Positions 50,761 through 58,403 are shown, numbered from the stretch's first letter. The stretch: DNA of 64,000 bases from Albidovulum denitrificans (GCF_002973535.1 NZ_PVEP01000001.1:186001-250000), one strand, 5' to 3'. Notes: a model not told the origin generated them from the sequence alone. Numbers and translations: made by a program.

Positions 50761-51573
50761 CTAATCCGGCAGCCGGATGGTGCCGCGCAGGTAGGTCACG
50801 GCCTGCCGGGTGAGGTACACCCTGTCCCCGGTGACGCGGCAGCCCATCCGGCCGCCGCGCGCCGAGGCCTGAAAGGCTGTCAGGCTATCGCGGCCCAGAA
50901 CGCCCGCCCAATAGGGCGCCAGCGTGGCATGGGCCGATCCGGTCACCGGGTCCTCATCAATTCCATGCGCCGGGGCGAAGTAGCGTGAGGTGAAATCGAC
51001 CGCCACCCCGCCGCGATCCGCGCCACCCGCCGCCGTGACGCCAAGCCCGCCCGCCTCAAGCGTGGCGATCCGGCGAATATCGGGGGCAAGGCTGGTGACC
51101 TCTGCCGGGTCGTCCAGCACGACGAAGATATTCTCGAAATTCCGCAAGACCGCGCGCCAGCCGCCGGGGAAGATCTCTTGCAGCGCCGGGGGGATGTCGA
51201 TCAGCGGGGTGGCGTCGATCCGGGGCAGGTCAAGCTCATAGCCGTCTGCGGTCTGTGACACACGCAACGTCCCGACCTTGCGGGTCTGAAGGCTGACCGG
51301 GCCGTTTACCCCGTATTCCGTCATCAGCACATGGGCGGAGGCAAGCGTCGCATGGCCGCAAAAGGGCACTTCGCTTGTCGGCGTGAACCAGCGGATCGAA
51401 AGCGCGTCGCCCTCGCGCAGGACAAAGGCGGTTTCCGACAGGTTGTTCTCGGCCGCGATGGATTGCATCAGATCGTCGGGCAGGGGCGCGTCCAGCACCA
51501 TGACGGCGGCCGGGTTGCCCGAAAAGAGACGGTCGGCGAAGGCATCGGCCTGGATCAGCGTATAATCAGCCAT
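50761..51573 (-). CDS. PhzF-family isomerase-like protein
   Basis: A 270-residue protein of the diaminopimelate-epimerase fold. It begins DYTLIQADAFADRLFSGNPAAV; Glu47 in NNLSETAF is the expected catalytic glutamate, and CGHATLASAHVL and DEDPVTGSAHATLAPYW are family blocks. Only true PhzF makes phenazines; most relatives have no assigned reaction, and there are no phz genes here. The start ATG has AGGACAACAGC upstream. It is preceded by the DUF1127 gene and its terminator. Confidence 0.9.
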   Translation of the reverse strand: MADYTLIQADAFADRLFSGNPAAVMVLDAPLPDDLMQSIAAENNLSETAFVLREGDALSIRWFTPTSEVPFCGHATLASAHVLMTEYGVNGPVSLQTRKVGTLRVSQTADGYELDLPRIDATPLIDIPPALQEIFPGGWRAVLRNFENIFVVLDDPAEVTSLAPDIRRIATLEAGGLGVTAAGGADRGGVAVDFTSRYFAPAHGIDEDPVTGSAHATLAPYWAGVLGRDSLTAFQASARGGRMGCRVTGDRVYLTRQAVTYLRGTIRLPD

Positions 51574-51589
51574 GCTGTTGTCCTTATAC

Positions 51590-51618
51590 GAAAAAAAGGG
51601 CCGGGCAAACGCCCGGCC
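51590..51618 (-). terminator. Rho-independent terminator of the DUF1127 gene
   Basis: A perfect 8-bp stem (GGCCGGGC, 51599-51606 with 51611-51618), loop of four, followed on the minus strand by a run of at least seven T (51598-51591). Confidence 0.92.
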
Positions 51619-51653
51619 AGGAAGAGGGAGCCGCCGGGGATGGGCGGAACCCT

Positions 51654-51884
51654 TCAGGGTTGCCAGAACGGGCGCTGCGCCTCGCCTTCCGCGCTCAGGC
51701 GGTCAAGCCCGATGTCGCGCAATTGCGCGGGCGTCAGCCTGGCAAGGTCGGCGCGGCTGCGGCGACGCATGGACCACGCCGCGACCACGCGGCGGGCGCC
51801 GGTCAGCAGGACGGTCGCCGTAACGGCGGTTCCGGTCTTCTGTCCAAGGGCGTTCCGGCCGGGTCTGCGGGCGATCTGTTCCAT
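51654..51884 (-). CDS. DUF1127-domain small protein
   Basis: A 76-residue protein. The C-terminal half (RRRSRADLARLTPAQLRDIGLDRLSAEGEA) is the DUF1127 motif with the invariant L-x-D-I-G-L core. The N-terminal half is basic and alanine-rich. Arginine-rich DUF1127 proteins have been linked to RNA turnover and to phosphate and carbon metabolism in alphaproteobacteria. AAGGTGA precedes the ATG. It is divergent from the MocR regulator across a paired operator and is monocistronic. Confidence 0.88.
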   Translation of the reverse strand: MEQIARRPGRNALGQKTGTAVTATVLLTGARRVVAAWSMRRRSRADLARLTPAQLRDIGLDRLSAEGEAQRPFWQP

Positions 51885-51895
51885 GGGTCACCTTT

Positions 51896-51942
51896 TTGTA
51901 TTGATACAATTCGCGTTATCTCGTATTTGTATGATTACAAAT
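51896..51942. promoter_or_regulatory. Paired inverted-repeat operator between DUF1127 and mocR genes
   Basis: Two copies of TTGTA-N4-TACAA lie at 51896-51909 and 51927-51940 with centres 31 bp apart, about three helical turns. The second extends to ATTTGTA-N4-TACAAAT. This arrangement suits a dimeric MocR/GntR-type factor binding one face of the DNA and controlling both divergent genes. Confidence 0.72.
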
Positions 51943-51972
51943 CACCGCATCAGACGCCAGAAGGGAATTGTC

Positions 51973-53391
51973 ATGGATACAAAATGGCAACCTGATCTGT
52001 CGGATTTCGACGGTCCGAAATACCTCGCCCTGGCCCACAGGCTGCGCCATGCGGTGCGCAGTGGTGAACTGCCCGAAGGCACCCGCCTGCCGCCGGTGCG
52101 CGACCTGGCCTGGCGGCTTGGCGTGACGCCCGGCACCGTGTCGCGGGCCTATCAGATGGTGACGCAGGAGGGGCTGTTGGAGGCCGCCGTGGGGCGCGGC
52201 ACCTTCGTCGCCTCGATGCGGCCGAGCTTTGGTGCCACGCAACCGCTTCTGACTGATTCCGTTGGCATATTCGCGCGCCCCAAGGGCGACGATCCCGGTA
52301 TCGTCGACCTGCGCAGCCCGCAATTGCCCGATGTCGGGCAGGGGGCTGCGATCGCCGCCGTGCTGGCCCGTATGGCGGCGGCGCCGGACCTTGATGTGCT
52401 GGGCTATCCCGGCCTGAGGCGGGATGAGGGGCTGCGCGCCGCGCTCGTGGACTGGCTGGCGGAACGCGATCTGGGCGCGATTTCGGCTGAGGATATTGTA
52501 CTGACACAAGGCGGGCAGGCGGGAATTGTGCTTGCGCTGCAATGCTGTCTCAGGGGCGCGCGCCCGCATGTGATCTGCGAGGAACTGGCCTATCCCGGCT
52601 TTCGCCACGCCGCGCGGCTGAACCGGGCCGAGGTGGTCGCGGTGCCGATGGACGCCGACGGGCTGTCGGTCAGCGCGCTGGACACCGCCTGTCGGCAGAC
52701 CGGCGCGCGGATCGTCACCATCACGACCGAGGCGCAGAACCCGACCACCGCCCGCATGACGCTTGCCCGGCGGCAGGAGATTGTCGAGGTCGCGCGCCGC
52801 CACGACCTTCAGATCATCGAGGACGACTGCTATTCCGTCGGCCGGTCCGACCTGCCGCTTCTGCGCGCGCTGGCGCCCGAACGGGTCTGGCATGTCACCA
52901 GCATCTCAAAATCGCTCGCGGCGGGGCTGCGTTTCGGCTGCATCGTCTGCCCGACCGATCTGGGCGAGGCCGGGCGTCTGGCGGCGCAGCATTCCTATTT
53001 CGGCCTGCCGCGCCCGGTGACCGAGATTGTGAAGGCGCTGATGCTGTCGGGTGAGGCGGCGCGGCTGCGCGACAAGGTGCAGGCGGTCTTCGACCGGCGG
53101 CTGGAACTGGCGCTGAATGCGCTTGGCAGTTTCGACATACGCTGGCAGCGCGGCCTTGCCTTCGTCTGGCTGCGGCTACCGCAGGGCTGGCGCGCCTCCA
53201 CCTTCGCGCGTGAGGCCGAGGCGGCGGGCATCCTGATCCGCTCGGCCGACGAATATGCGCTGGTCGACGGGCGCGCGCCGAACGCGGTGCGGCTGGCCTT
53301 TGACGGGTCGCTGGATGAGGGGTTGTTCGCTGACGCCATGGCCCGGCTGGCGCGGCTTTTGCGCAACCCGCCCGGCGATCTGCCGGTCTGA
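51973..53391 (+). CDS. MocR-family regulator (GntR helix-turn-helix fused to aminotransferase)
   Basis: A 472-residue protein. Residues about 15-80 form the winged helix (LPPVRDLAWRLGVTPGTVSRAY), and residues about 110-465 form an aspartate-aminotransferase-fold domain. Lys313 in SISKSLAAGLRFG is the PLP-binding lysine, with EAQNPT and EDDCYS upstream as cofactor contacts. Such proteins sense PLP or amino compounds. AAGGGA lies before the ATG. Likely targets are its own promoter and the DUF1127 gene. Its stop overlaps the alkA-like start (TGATG). Confidence 0.9.
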   Translation: MDTKWQPDLSDFDGPKYLALAHRLRHAVRSGELPEGTRLPPVRDLAWRLGVTPGTVSRAYQMVTQEGLLEAAVGRGTFVASMRPSFGATQPLLTDSVGIFARPKGDDPGIVDLRSPQLPDVGQGAAIAAVLARMAAAPDLDVLGYPGLRRDEGLRAALVDWLAERDLGAISAEDIVLTQGGQAGIVLALQCCLRGARPHVICEELAYPGFRHAARLNRAEVVAVPMDADGLSVSALDTACRQTGARIVTITTEAQNPTTARMTLARRQEIVEVARRHDLQIIEDDCYSVGRSDLPLLRALAPERVWHVTSISKSLAAGLRFGCIVCPTDLGEAGRLAAQHSYFGLPRPVTEIVKALMLSGEAARLRDKVQAVFDRRLELALNALGSFDIRWQRGLAFVWLRLPQGWRASTFAREAEAAGILIRSADEYALVDGRAPNAVRLAFDGSLDEGLFADAMARLARLLRNPPGDLPV

Positions 53392-54020
53392 TGCCGGGCC
53401 GGATCATCGACAGCGCCGCCGATCTGGCCGAGGGGGCGGCGTGGCTTTGCCGGGCAGAGCCGCGCTTTGCCCCGGTGCTGGCGGCGACCGGCCCCTTGCC
53501 GCTCCGCCGCCGCCCGGACGGGTTCGCGGCGCTTCTCGACATGATCGTCAGCCAGCAGGTTTCCACCGCCTCGGCCGCCGCGATCCATGCGCGGCTGGTG
53601 GCGGCGGGGTTCGACAGCGAAGCGGCGGTGGCAGGGGCTGAGGCGGGCGCGCTGGCGGCCTGCGGCCTTTCGCGCCCGAAGATCGCCTATCTCCACGCCA
53701 TCGCGCGCGCCGCGCCGGATTACGACGCGCTGCGCCACCTGCCGGATGCCGAGGTCACGGCCCGCCTGACCGCGCTGAAAGGTGTGGGGCGCTGGACGGC
53801 GGACCTTTACCTTGTCTCTGCGCTTGGCCGGGCCGATGCCTTCCCCGCCGGGGATCTCGCGCTGCAAGAGGCGGCACGGGTGCTGTTCGACCTGCCCGCG
53901 CGCCCCGCACCCGCCGCGTTCGATGTGTTGGCCGAAGCCTGGCGGCCGTGGCGGGCGGTTGCAGCCCGCGCGCTCTGGTCCTACTACCGTCAGATCAAGG
54001 GGCGCGAGGGGGCCAGATGA
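53391..54020 (+). CDS. DNA-3-methyladenine glycosylase II (AlkA-like)
   Basis: A 209-residue HhH-GPD glycosylase that removes alkylated purines. LKGVGRWTADLYLVSALGRADAF is the helix-hairpin-helix region, and Asp155 in PAGDLALQ is the catalytic aspartate. It is shorter than E. coli AlkA because the N-terminal beta domain is missing, as is common. It is translationally linked to the regulator before it and the esterase after it (ATGA). Confidence 0.9.
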   Translation: MPGRIIDSAADLAEGAAWLCRAEPRFAPVLAATGPLPLRRRPDGFAALLDMIVSQQVSTASAAAIHARLVAAGFDSEAAVAGAEAGALAACGLSRPKIAYLHAIARAAPDYDALRHLPDAEVTARLTALKGVGRWTADLYLVSALGRADAFPAGDLALQEAARVLFDLPARPAPAAFDVLAEAWRPWRAVAARALWSYYRQIKGREGAR

Positions 54021-54682
54021 CGAGGGAATTGAAATTCGAAACGCGCGCCGCGCGGTCGGGGCAGGCGCGGTCGATGGTGGTCTTCCTGCACGGCTACGGC
54101 GCCGATGGCGCCGACCTGCTGGGCCTGGCCGACCCGCTGGCCCCGCATCTGCCCGATACCGTCTTCATCGCGCCCGACGCGCCCGAACCCTGCGCGGGCA
54201 ACCCCTTTGGCCGCCAGTGGTTCCCGATCCCCTGGCTGGACGGATCGTCCGAGGCCGACGCAGAGGCCGGACTGGCCCGCGCGACCGAAGACCTGAACGC
54301 CTTTCTCCGCGCACGGTTGGAGGAGGCCGCGCTGCCGGTGTCGTCGCTGGCCATCGTCGGCTTTTCCCAAGGCACGATGATGGCGCTTTACGCCCTGCCG
54401 CGCTGGGACGTGCCGGTGGCGGGGATCGTCGCCTTCTCCGGCCGCCTGCTGGCGCCGGAACGTCTGGCGGCTGAGGTGACGGCAAAACCGCCCGTGCTGC
54501 TGATCCACGGCGATCAGGACCCGATGGTGCCTTTCGCCGATATGGATGCCGCCGGGCAGGCGCTGGTCGCGGCCGGGTTCGAAACCTATGGCCATGTGAT
54601 GAAGGGGACAGGCCACGGCATCGCGCCGGACGGTCTATCTGTCGCACTCACTTTCCTGAAAGAGCGGCTTTCGGGGGGTTGA
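54017..54682 (+). CDS. Alpha/beta-hydrolase (carboxylesterase/phospholipase family)
   Basis: A 221-residue esterase with the triad Ser117 (GFSQGTMM), Asp168 (HGDQDPMVP) and His200 (KGTGHGIAP). VVFLHGYGADGADL carries the oxyanion region. It resembles the short acyl-protein-thioesterase-like carboxylesterases. The ATG at 54017 overlaps the alkA-like stop. Cytoplasmic; substrate unknown. Confidence 0.9.
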   Translation: MTRELKFETRAARSGQARSMVVFLHGYGADGADLLGLADPLAPHLPDTVFIAPDAPEPCAGNPFGRQWFPIPWLDGSSEADAEAGLARATEDLNAFLRARLEEAALPVSSLAIVGFSQGTMMALYALPRWDVPVAGIVAFSGRLLAPERLAAEVTAKPPVLLIHGDQDPMVPFADMDAAGQALVAAGFETYGHVMKGTGHGIAPDGLSVALTFLKERLSGG

Positions 54683-54737
54683 AACCCGCGCCAGTCCCGT
54701 TAACTATCTGACACAGACAGTTTTGGGAGCAACCGTC

Positions 54738-54845
54738 ATGACGCCCGCGATCATTGCCTCGGCCATCTTCATCCTTGGCGGCCTCGCGGTGGTGGCCCGT
54801 CCGGTGAAAAAGCCGGTCCGCGTGACCGTCAAGGACCGCCGCTGA
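54738..54845 (+). CDS. Possible 35-residue membrane protein
   Basis: The ATG at 54738 has GGGAGC 7-8 bases upstream. The peptide (MTPAIIASAIFILGGLAVVA, then a basic tail ending VKDRR) is one membrane helix with a positively charged C-terminus. Not recognised. It stops 5 bases before repeat copy 3. Confidence 0.55.
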   Translation: MTPAIIASAIFILGGLAVVARPVKKPVRVTVKDRR

Positions 54846-54849
54846 TCGC

Positions 54850-54944
54850 TTATAGCATTTCGGGTTTGCACTGAATCAGAATTTGAACTTATTTCGTTCA
54901 AATTCTGATACTTACTTTCTCAACGAAAACCCGAAACGCTTTAG
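54850..54944. repeat. 95-bp inverted-repeat element, copy 3
   Basis: Same orientation as copy 1. The hairpin 54876-54908 is a perfect 13-bp inverted repeat (TCAGAATTTGAAC with GTTCAAATTCTGA) around TTATTTC; relative to copy 1 a C-G pair has become T-A on both arms. It lies between the 35-residue ORF and the convergent glyoxalase-like gene, whose TAA stop (54943-54941) is inside the element end. Confidence 0.9.
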
Positions 54945-55363
54945 GCCGCCGCCCAAAGGGCGGGTTCTGCGAATTCCACCGAGTTGCCGGACGGATCGCG
55001 GATATAGATCGACCGCGCGCCGTTCGGCCAGTGGAAATCCGCCTCGATCGCGACAGCTTCCCCCTCAAGATACGCGCGCCAGCGGTCGAGATCGTCGCGC
55101 GCCACCGCAAAGCAGTAATGCCCCGGCCCGGTCGCGCCATGGCCCGGCACCGGCAGGCGCGCATCGGGGGCGGGGCCTTTCGCCGTCGCCTCCGGGTTGA
55201 AGATCAAGAGAATCGACCCGCCGACCCGGAAGAACACATGCCGCCCCGCCTGCCGCGTCACGACGGGCAGGCCCAGCGTTCCGCCATAAAACGCCTCCGC
55301 CCGGTCCAGATCGCGGGCGTAAAGCGCGGATTCGAGCGTTCCGGCAATGGCTGGTCTGGTCAT
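54941..55363 (-). CDS. VOC/glyoxalase-fold protein
   Basis: A 140-residue protein with two beta-alpha-beta-beta-beta modules: ESALYARDLDRAEAFYGGTLGLPVV at the start and HYCFAVARDDLDRWRAYLEG in the middle, ending IYIRDPSGNSVEFAEPALW with the usual metal-binding Glu. Strong AGGGAGGTGA precedes the ATG. Function is not specified: glyoxalase, dioxygenase or resistance protein are all possible. Confidence 0.86.
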   Translation of the reverse strand: MTRPAIAGTLESALYARDLDRAEAFYGGTLGLPVVTRQAGRHVFFRVGGSILLIFNPEATAKGPAPDARLPVPGHGATGPGHYCFAVARDDLDRWRAYLEGEAVAIEADFHWPNGARSIYIRDPSGNSVEFAEPALWAAA

Positions 55364-55518
55364 GGGATGTCACCTCCCTGTCATGTGAATGCGCGACAAG
55401 GGTACCCGAAATAGCGGGGCTTGCCAGTGGCGCACCGCCAGATATAGTTGGATCACGCAGGGGCGGGGCCTCCGCCCCCGGGACCGGCCAAAGGCCGGAC
55501 TGAAGGACGGAGTCGCCG

Positions 55519-56118
55519 ATGCTCGACACGACCGCCGAAATGGAATTCCGCCGCAGCTTCGTGCGCGAGCCTTCCGCGCTGAAGCACTTTCCGGCGCTGG
55601 TCCTGAACGCGGATTTCCGGCCGCTCTCCTACTACCCACTCTCGCTCTGGCCCTGGCAGGAGGCGATCAAGGCGGCCTTCCTCGACCGGGTTCTGATCGT
55701 GGCTGAATATGATGAGGTCGTGCGAAGCCAGCGCAGCGCGATCCGCATCCCCTCGGTCGTGGTACTGAAAGAGTTCGTCAAACCCCAGAAGCGCGTGGCC
55801 TTCACGCGCTTCAATCTTTTTCTGCGCGACGAATTCTGCTGCCAGTATTGCGGATCGCGGGGGGACCTGACCTTCGACCACGTCCTGCCGCGATCGAAAG
55901 GCGGGGTGACGAGCTGGGAAAACGTCGTCGCCGCCTGTTCGCCCTGCAACTTGCGCAAGGCCAACAAGCTCCTGTCGCAATCCGGCCTGACGCTCCGCCG
56001 CCCGCCCGCGCCGCCGACGGCGGAGGACATGCAGAAAGCCGGCCGCCGCTTCCCGCCGAACTACCTGCACGACAGCTGGGCCGACTATCTTTACTGGGAC
56101 GCCGAACTGGAGGCGTAA
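55519..56118 (+). CDS. HNH endonuclease
   Basis: A 199-residue protein. The C-terminal half holds a zinc-ribbon HNH domain: CQYCGSRGDLTFDHVLPRSK with the metal/catalytic His in DHV, then SWENVVAACSPCNLRK. The N-terminal part (LVLNADFRPLSYYPLSLWPW) is the conserved extension of a bacterial single-copy HNH family found across alphaproteobacteria, so it is probably a resident gene rather than a restriction enzyme or homing nuclease. A GC hairpin lies just upstream (about 55458-55490). Confidence 0.88.
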   Translation: MLDTTAEMEFRRSFVREPSALKHFPALVLNADFRPLSYYPLSLWPWQEAIKAAFLDRVLIVAEYDEVVRSQRSAIRIPSVVVLKEFVKPQKRVAFTRFNLFLRDEFCCQYCGSRGDLTFDHVLPRSKGGVTSWENVVAACSPCNLRKANKLLSQSGLTLRRPPAPPTAEDMQKAGRRFPPNYLHDSWADYLYWDAELEA

Positions 56119-56219
56119 GGGGGCTTTCGCTTTTCGTCCCGACCGGCGGCGGTTGGAGGCGATGGTGGAGGCATGCCAGAACTGGATGCGTGACCGCCTT
56201 TACCTTTCCGCCGCGCCCG

Positions 56220-56314
56220 CTAAAGCGTTTCGGGTTTACGTTGAGAAAGTAAGTATCAGAATTCGAAGGAAATAAGTTCGAATTCTGATTCAGTGTAAAC
56301 CCGAAATGCTATAG
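56220..56314. repeat. 95-bp inverted-repeat element, copy 4
   Basis: Same orientation as copy 2. The hairpin 56256-56288 reads TCAGAATTCGAAG / GTTCGAATTCTGA around GAAATAA, with one innermost mismatch. Ends are CTAAAGCGTTTCGGG and CCCGAAATGCTATAG. It lies between two plus-strand genes (HNH and ureohydrolase), the only copy not flanked by convergent genes. Confidence 0.88.
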
Positions 56315-56344
56315 GCTGCCCCGAAACGACAGGGAGACAGGCCG

Positions 56345-57301
56345 ATGGGCGACACTTTCTTTCACCCCGTCTCGGGGATGGAGCTTCCGCGTTTCGCGGG
56401 TATTCCCACCTTCATGCGCCTGCCGCATGTCGGCCTTGACCACCCGCGCATCGGGGATGTGCAGATCGGCCTTGTGGGGCTGCCCTGGGATGGCGGCACC
56501 TCGAACCGGCCCGGCGCGCGGCACGGGCCGCGGGCCTTGCGCGATGCCTCGACCATGATCCGCGCGCAGCATGCCGCGACCGGCATGCGGCCCTTCGAGG
56601 TCGCGCGCTGCGCCGATCTGGGCGATGTCGGGCCGAACCCGGTGGACGGGCCGGAAACGCTCGACCGGATCGCGGGCTATTTCCACGGGCTGACGGCGCG
56701 CGGCATCCGGCCTTTGGTGGCCGGCGGCGATCATCTTTGCACGCTTGGCGTCTTGCGCGGGCTGGCGCAGGAGGGGCCGCTGGGCCTTGTGCATTTCGAC
56801 AGCCACACCGACCTTTTCGCGCCCTATTTCGGCGGCAAGACCCTGACCCATGGCAACCCGTTCCGCGCGGCGGTGGACGAAGGGCTGCTGGACCCGAAAC
56901 GGATGATCCAGATCGGCATTCGCGGCACGATGTATGACAGCGAGGATCGCGATTTCGCCAGGGCGCATGGCATCCGTATCGTGACGATTGAGGAGATGTT
57001 CGATCGCGGCATCCCCGAGGTGATGGCCGAGGCGCGGGACATCGTCGGCGACCTGCCGACCTACATGTCCTATGACATCGACTTCGTCGATCCGTCGGTC
57101 GCGCCGGGGACCGGGACGCCGGAATGGGGCGGGCCGGATGCCTATGGCGCGATCCGCGTGGTCCGGGAATGCGCGGGGCTGAACATCGTCGGCGGCGATC
57201 TGGTCGAGGTGTCGCCCCCCTTCGACCAGACCGGCGGGACGGCGTGGCTTGGCGCCTCGCTGATGTTCGAGATGCTTTGCGTGATGGCCGGGGCGCTTTA
57301 G
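56345..57301 (+). CDS. Agmatinase-like ureohydrolase
   Basis: A 318-residue arginase-superfamily enzyme. Mn ligands are visible: His130 (GGDH), Asp152, His154 and Asp156 (HFDSHTD), and Asp244 and Asp246 (SYDIDFVDP). The SVAPGTGTPE block with Glu260 marks agmatinase/guanidinobutyrase-type enzymes rather than arginases. It would release urea from agmatine or a related guanidino compound. It is 40 kb from the polyamine locus, and substrate preference cannot be decided here. AGGGAGACAGGCCG lies before the ATG. Confidence 0.88.
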   Translation: MGDTFFHPVSGMELPRFAGIPTFMRLPHVGLDHPRIGDVQIGLVGLPWDGGTSNRPGARHGPRALRDASTMIRAQHAATGMRPFEVARCADLGDVGPNPVDGPETLDRIAGYFHGLTARGIRPLVAGGDHLCTLGVLRGLAQEGPLGLVHFDSHTDLFAPYFGGKTLTHGNPFRAAVDEGLLDPKRMIQIGIRGTMYDSEDRDFARAHGIRIVTIEEMFDRGIPEVMAEARDIVGDLPTYMSYDIDFVDPSVAPGTGTPEWGGPDAYGAIRVVRECAGLNIVGGDLVEVSPPFDQTGGTAWLGASLMFEMLCVMAGAL

Positions 57302-57335
57302 CGTCCCCCGGACGCGGCGTCCGGCGGGCCGGATC

Positions 57336-57352
57336 GTTCGACCTCATCGAAC
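57336..57352 (+). promoter_or_regulatory. Inverted repeat upstream of the first small secreted protein gene
   Basis: GTTCGA-CCTCA-TCGAAC is a perfect palindrome with a 5-base centre. Its centre is 112 bases before the ATG at 57456. The second gene has a related site at the same distance. It is a candidate operator. Confidence 0.55.
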
Positions 57353-57455
57353 ACTGAGCGCGATTTTCGCGCTCTACTGGCGCGCGGCGGGGCGACCCAT
57401 CTCCTTGTCATCAGACGCAGCAAGCGTCGGACCGGACAAACCCAAGGAGAGACCC

Positions 57456-57716
57456 ATGAAACGCACCATCGCTTCGGCCACCGCCATCGCCCTTCTTCTC
57501 GGCGCCACCGCCGCCTCGGCCGCCAATATCGGCACCGCCAACGAACGCCCGGACCTGCTGCCGGTCAACGCCGCGCCGCTGGCGCAACAGGACATCACCG
57601 CCGGGTCGATCTTCTCGACCAAGGAACTTGCCCGCCGTGGCCTGTCGGCGGGCGATACGGTCAGCGTCACCGAACTGCCCTCGGGCGGTATCTCCACCCG
57701 GCTTGGCCGGGGCTGA
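57456..57716 (+). CDS. Small secreted protein, paralogue 1
   Basis: An 86-residue protein with a Sec leader (MKRTIASATAIALLLGATAASA) and a mature part of about 64 residues. It shares with its neighbour the blocks PLAQQDITAGSIFSTKELAR, RRGLSAGDTVSVTELPSGG and a final LGRG. No cysteines or known domain. AAGGAGAGACCC precedes the ATG. Periplasmic or secreted; function unknown. Confidence 0.8.
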   Translation: MKRTIASATAIALLLGATAASAANIGTANERPDLLPVNAAPLAQQDITAGSIFSTKELARRGLSAGDTVSVTELPSGGISTRLGRG

Positions 57717-57740
57717 TGCCCCCAGCGACGGTCAAGCCCT

Positions 57741-57764
57741 GGGCGCCCGCTCACGCGGGCGCCC
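57741..57764 (+). terminator. Hairpin after paralogue 1
   Basis: A perfect 10-bp stem (GGGCGCCCGC with GCGGGCGCCC) around TCAC, followed by TTCG. A matching hairpin with two G-T pairs follows paralogue 2 at 58240-58263. Confidence 0.7.
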
Positions 57765-57834
57765 TTCGCGATTCCGGCGCGGCCAACGCTTTGATATACG
57801 CGAACTATTTCAATCGCTTCACGGGTCGTTGAGT

Positions 57835-57851
57835 GTTCAACCATATCGAAT
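57835..57851 (+). promoter_or_regulatory. Inverted repeat upstream of the second small secreted protein gene
   Basis: GTTCAA-CCATA-TCGAAT is the diverged counterpart of the site at 57336. Its centre is again 112 bases before the ATG (57955). Confidence 0.5.
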
Positions 57852-57954
57852 ACTGAACGCGGCTTTTACCCTCTAATGGCGAGCGTGCCGCGGCCCCATC
57901 TCCTGATCATCGGACGCAAAGAGCGCCGGACCACATGACCCCAAGGAGAGAACC

Positions 57955-58215
57955 ATGAAACGCAACCTGATTTCCGCCACCCTCATCGCCACGCTTCTCG
58001 CCGCCCCGGTGGCCTTCGCCGCGCCGTTTGGCACCGGCAATGAAAGCCCCGATCCGCTGCCGGTGAACGTGGCCCCGCTGGCGCAGAAGGGCATCGTTGC
58101 CGGGTCGATCTATTCGACCAAGGAACTGACCCGGCGCGGCATCTCGGCCAGCGATGACGTCTCCGTCTCGGTCATCCCCTCGGGCGGCAGCGCGGTGCGG
58201 CTGGGCCGGGGCTGA
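57955..58215 (+). CDS. Small secreted protein, paralogue 2
   Basis: An 86-residue protein, same length and layout as the preceding one: a Sec leader (MKRNLISATLIATLLAAPVAFA), then PLAQKGIVAGSIYSTKELTR, RRGISASDDVSVSVIPSGG and a final LGRG. AAGGAGAGAACC precedes the ATG. The equal length without indels suggests selection on both copies. Followed by a LysR gene on the same strand, which could regulate the pair. Function unknown. Confidence 0.8.
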   Translation: MKRNLISATLIATLLAAPVAFAAPFGTGNESPDPLPVNVAPLAQKGIVAGSIYSTKELTRRGISASDDVSVSVIPSGGSAVRLGRG

Positions 58216-58403
58216 TGCCCCCACCCAGGGCCAGGCCAGGGGCGTCCGTTCACGCGGGCGCCCTTCGCATTTCAAGGGGCCTCGCCAAGATTTCATATGC
58301 GTTTCGGGCGGATCACGTGTGCGTCACGACACTGTCGCAGAACTTCCCTTTGCCGCGCCGTAACCCCATCATGTCCCACGGATTTTGAGATGAGACATCT
58401 GGA

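Larger units (their letters stand above)
57336..58263 (+). repeat. Tandem duplication of a complete promoter-gene-terminator unit
   Basis: Unit 1 (about 57336-57764) and unit 2 (about 57835-58263) align through the upstream palindrome, leader, coding sequence and terminator hairpin with a constant offset of 499 bp. Divergence is moderate, so the duplication is not recent. Confidence 0.85.

Noticed and set aside
55519-56118. HNH gene as part of a restriction or defence system
   Set aside because: No methylase, helicase or other defence partner is near, and the conserved N-terminal extension is that of a widespread resident family.
56162-56275. 37-codon frame running into repeat copy 4
   Set aside because: Ribosome site too close to the ATG, and most of the C-terminal half is repeat sequence.
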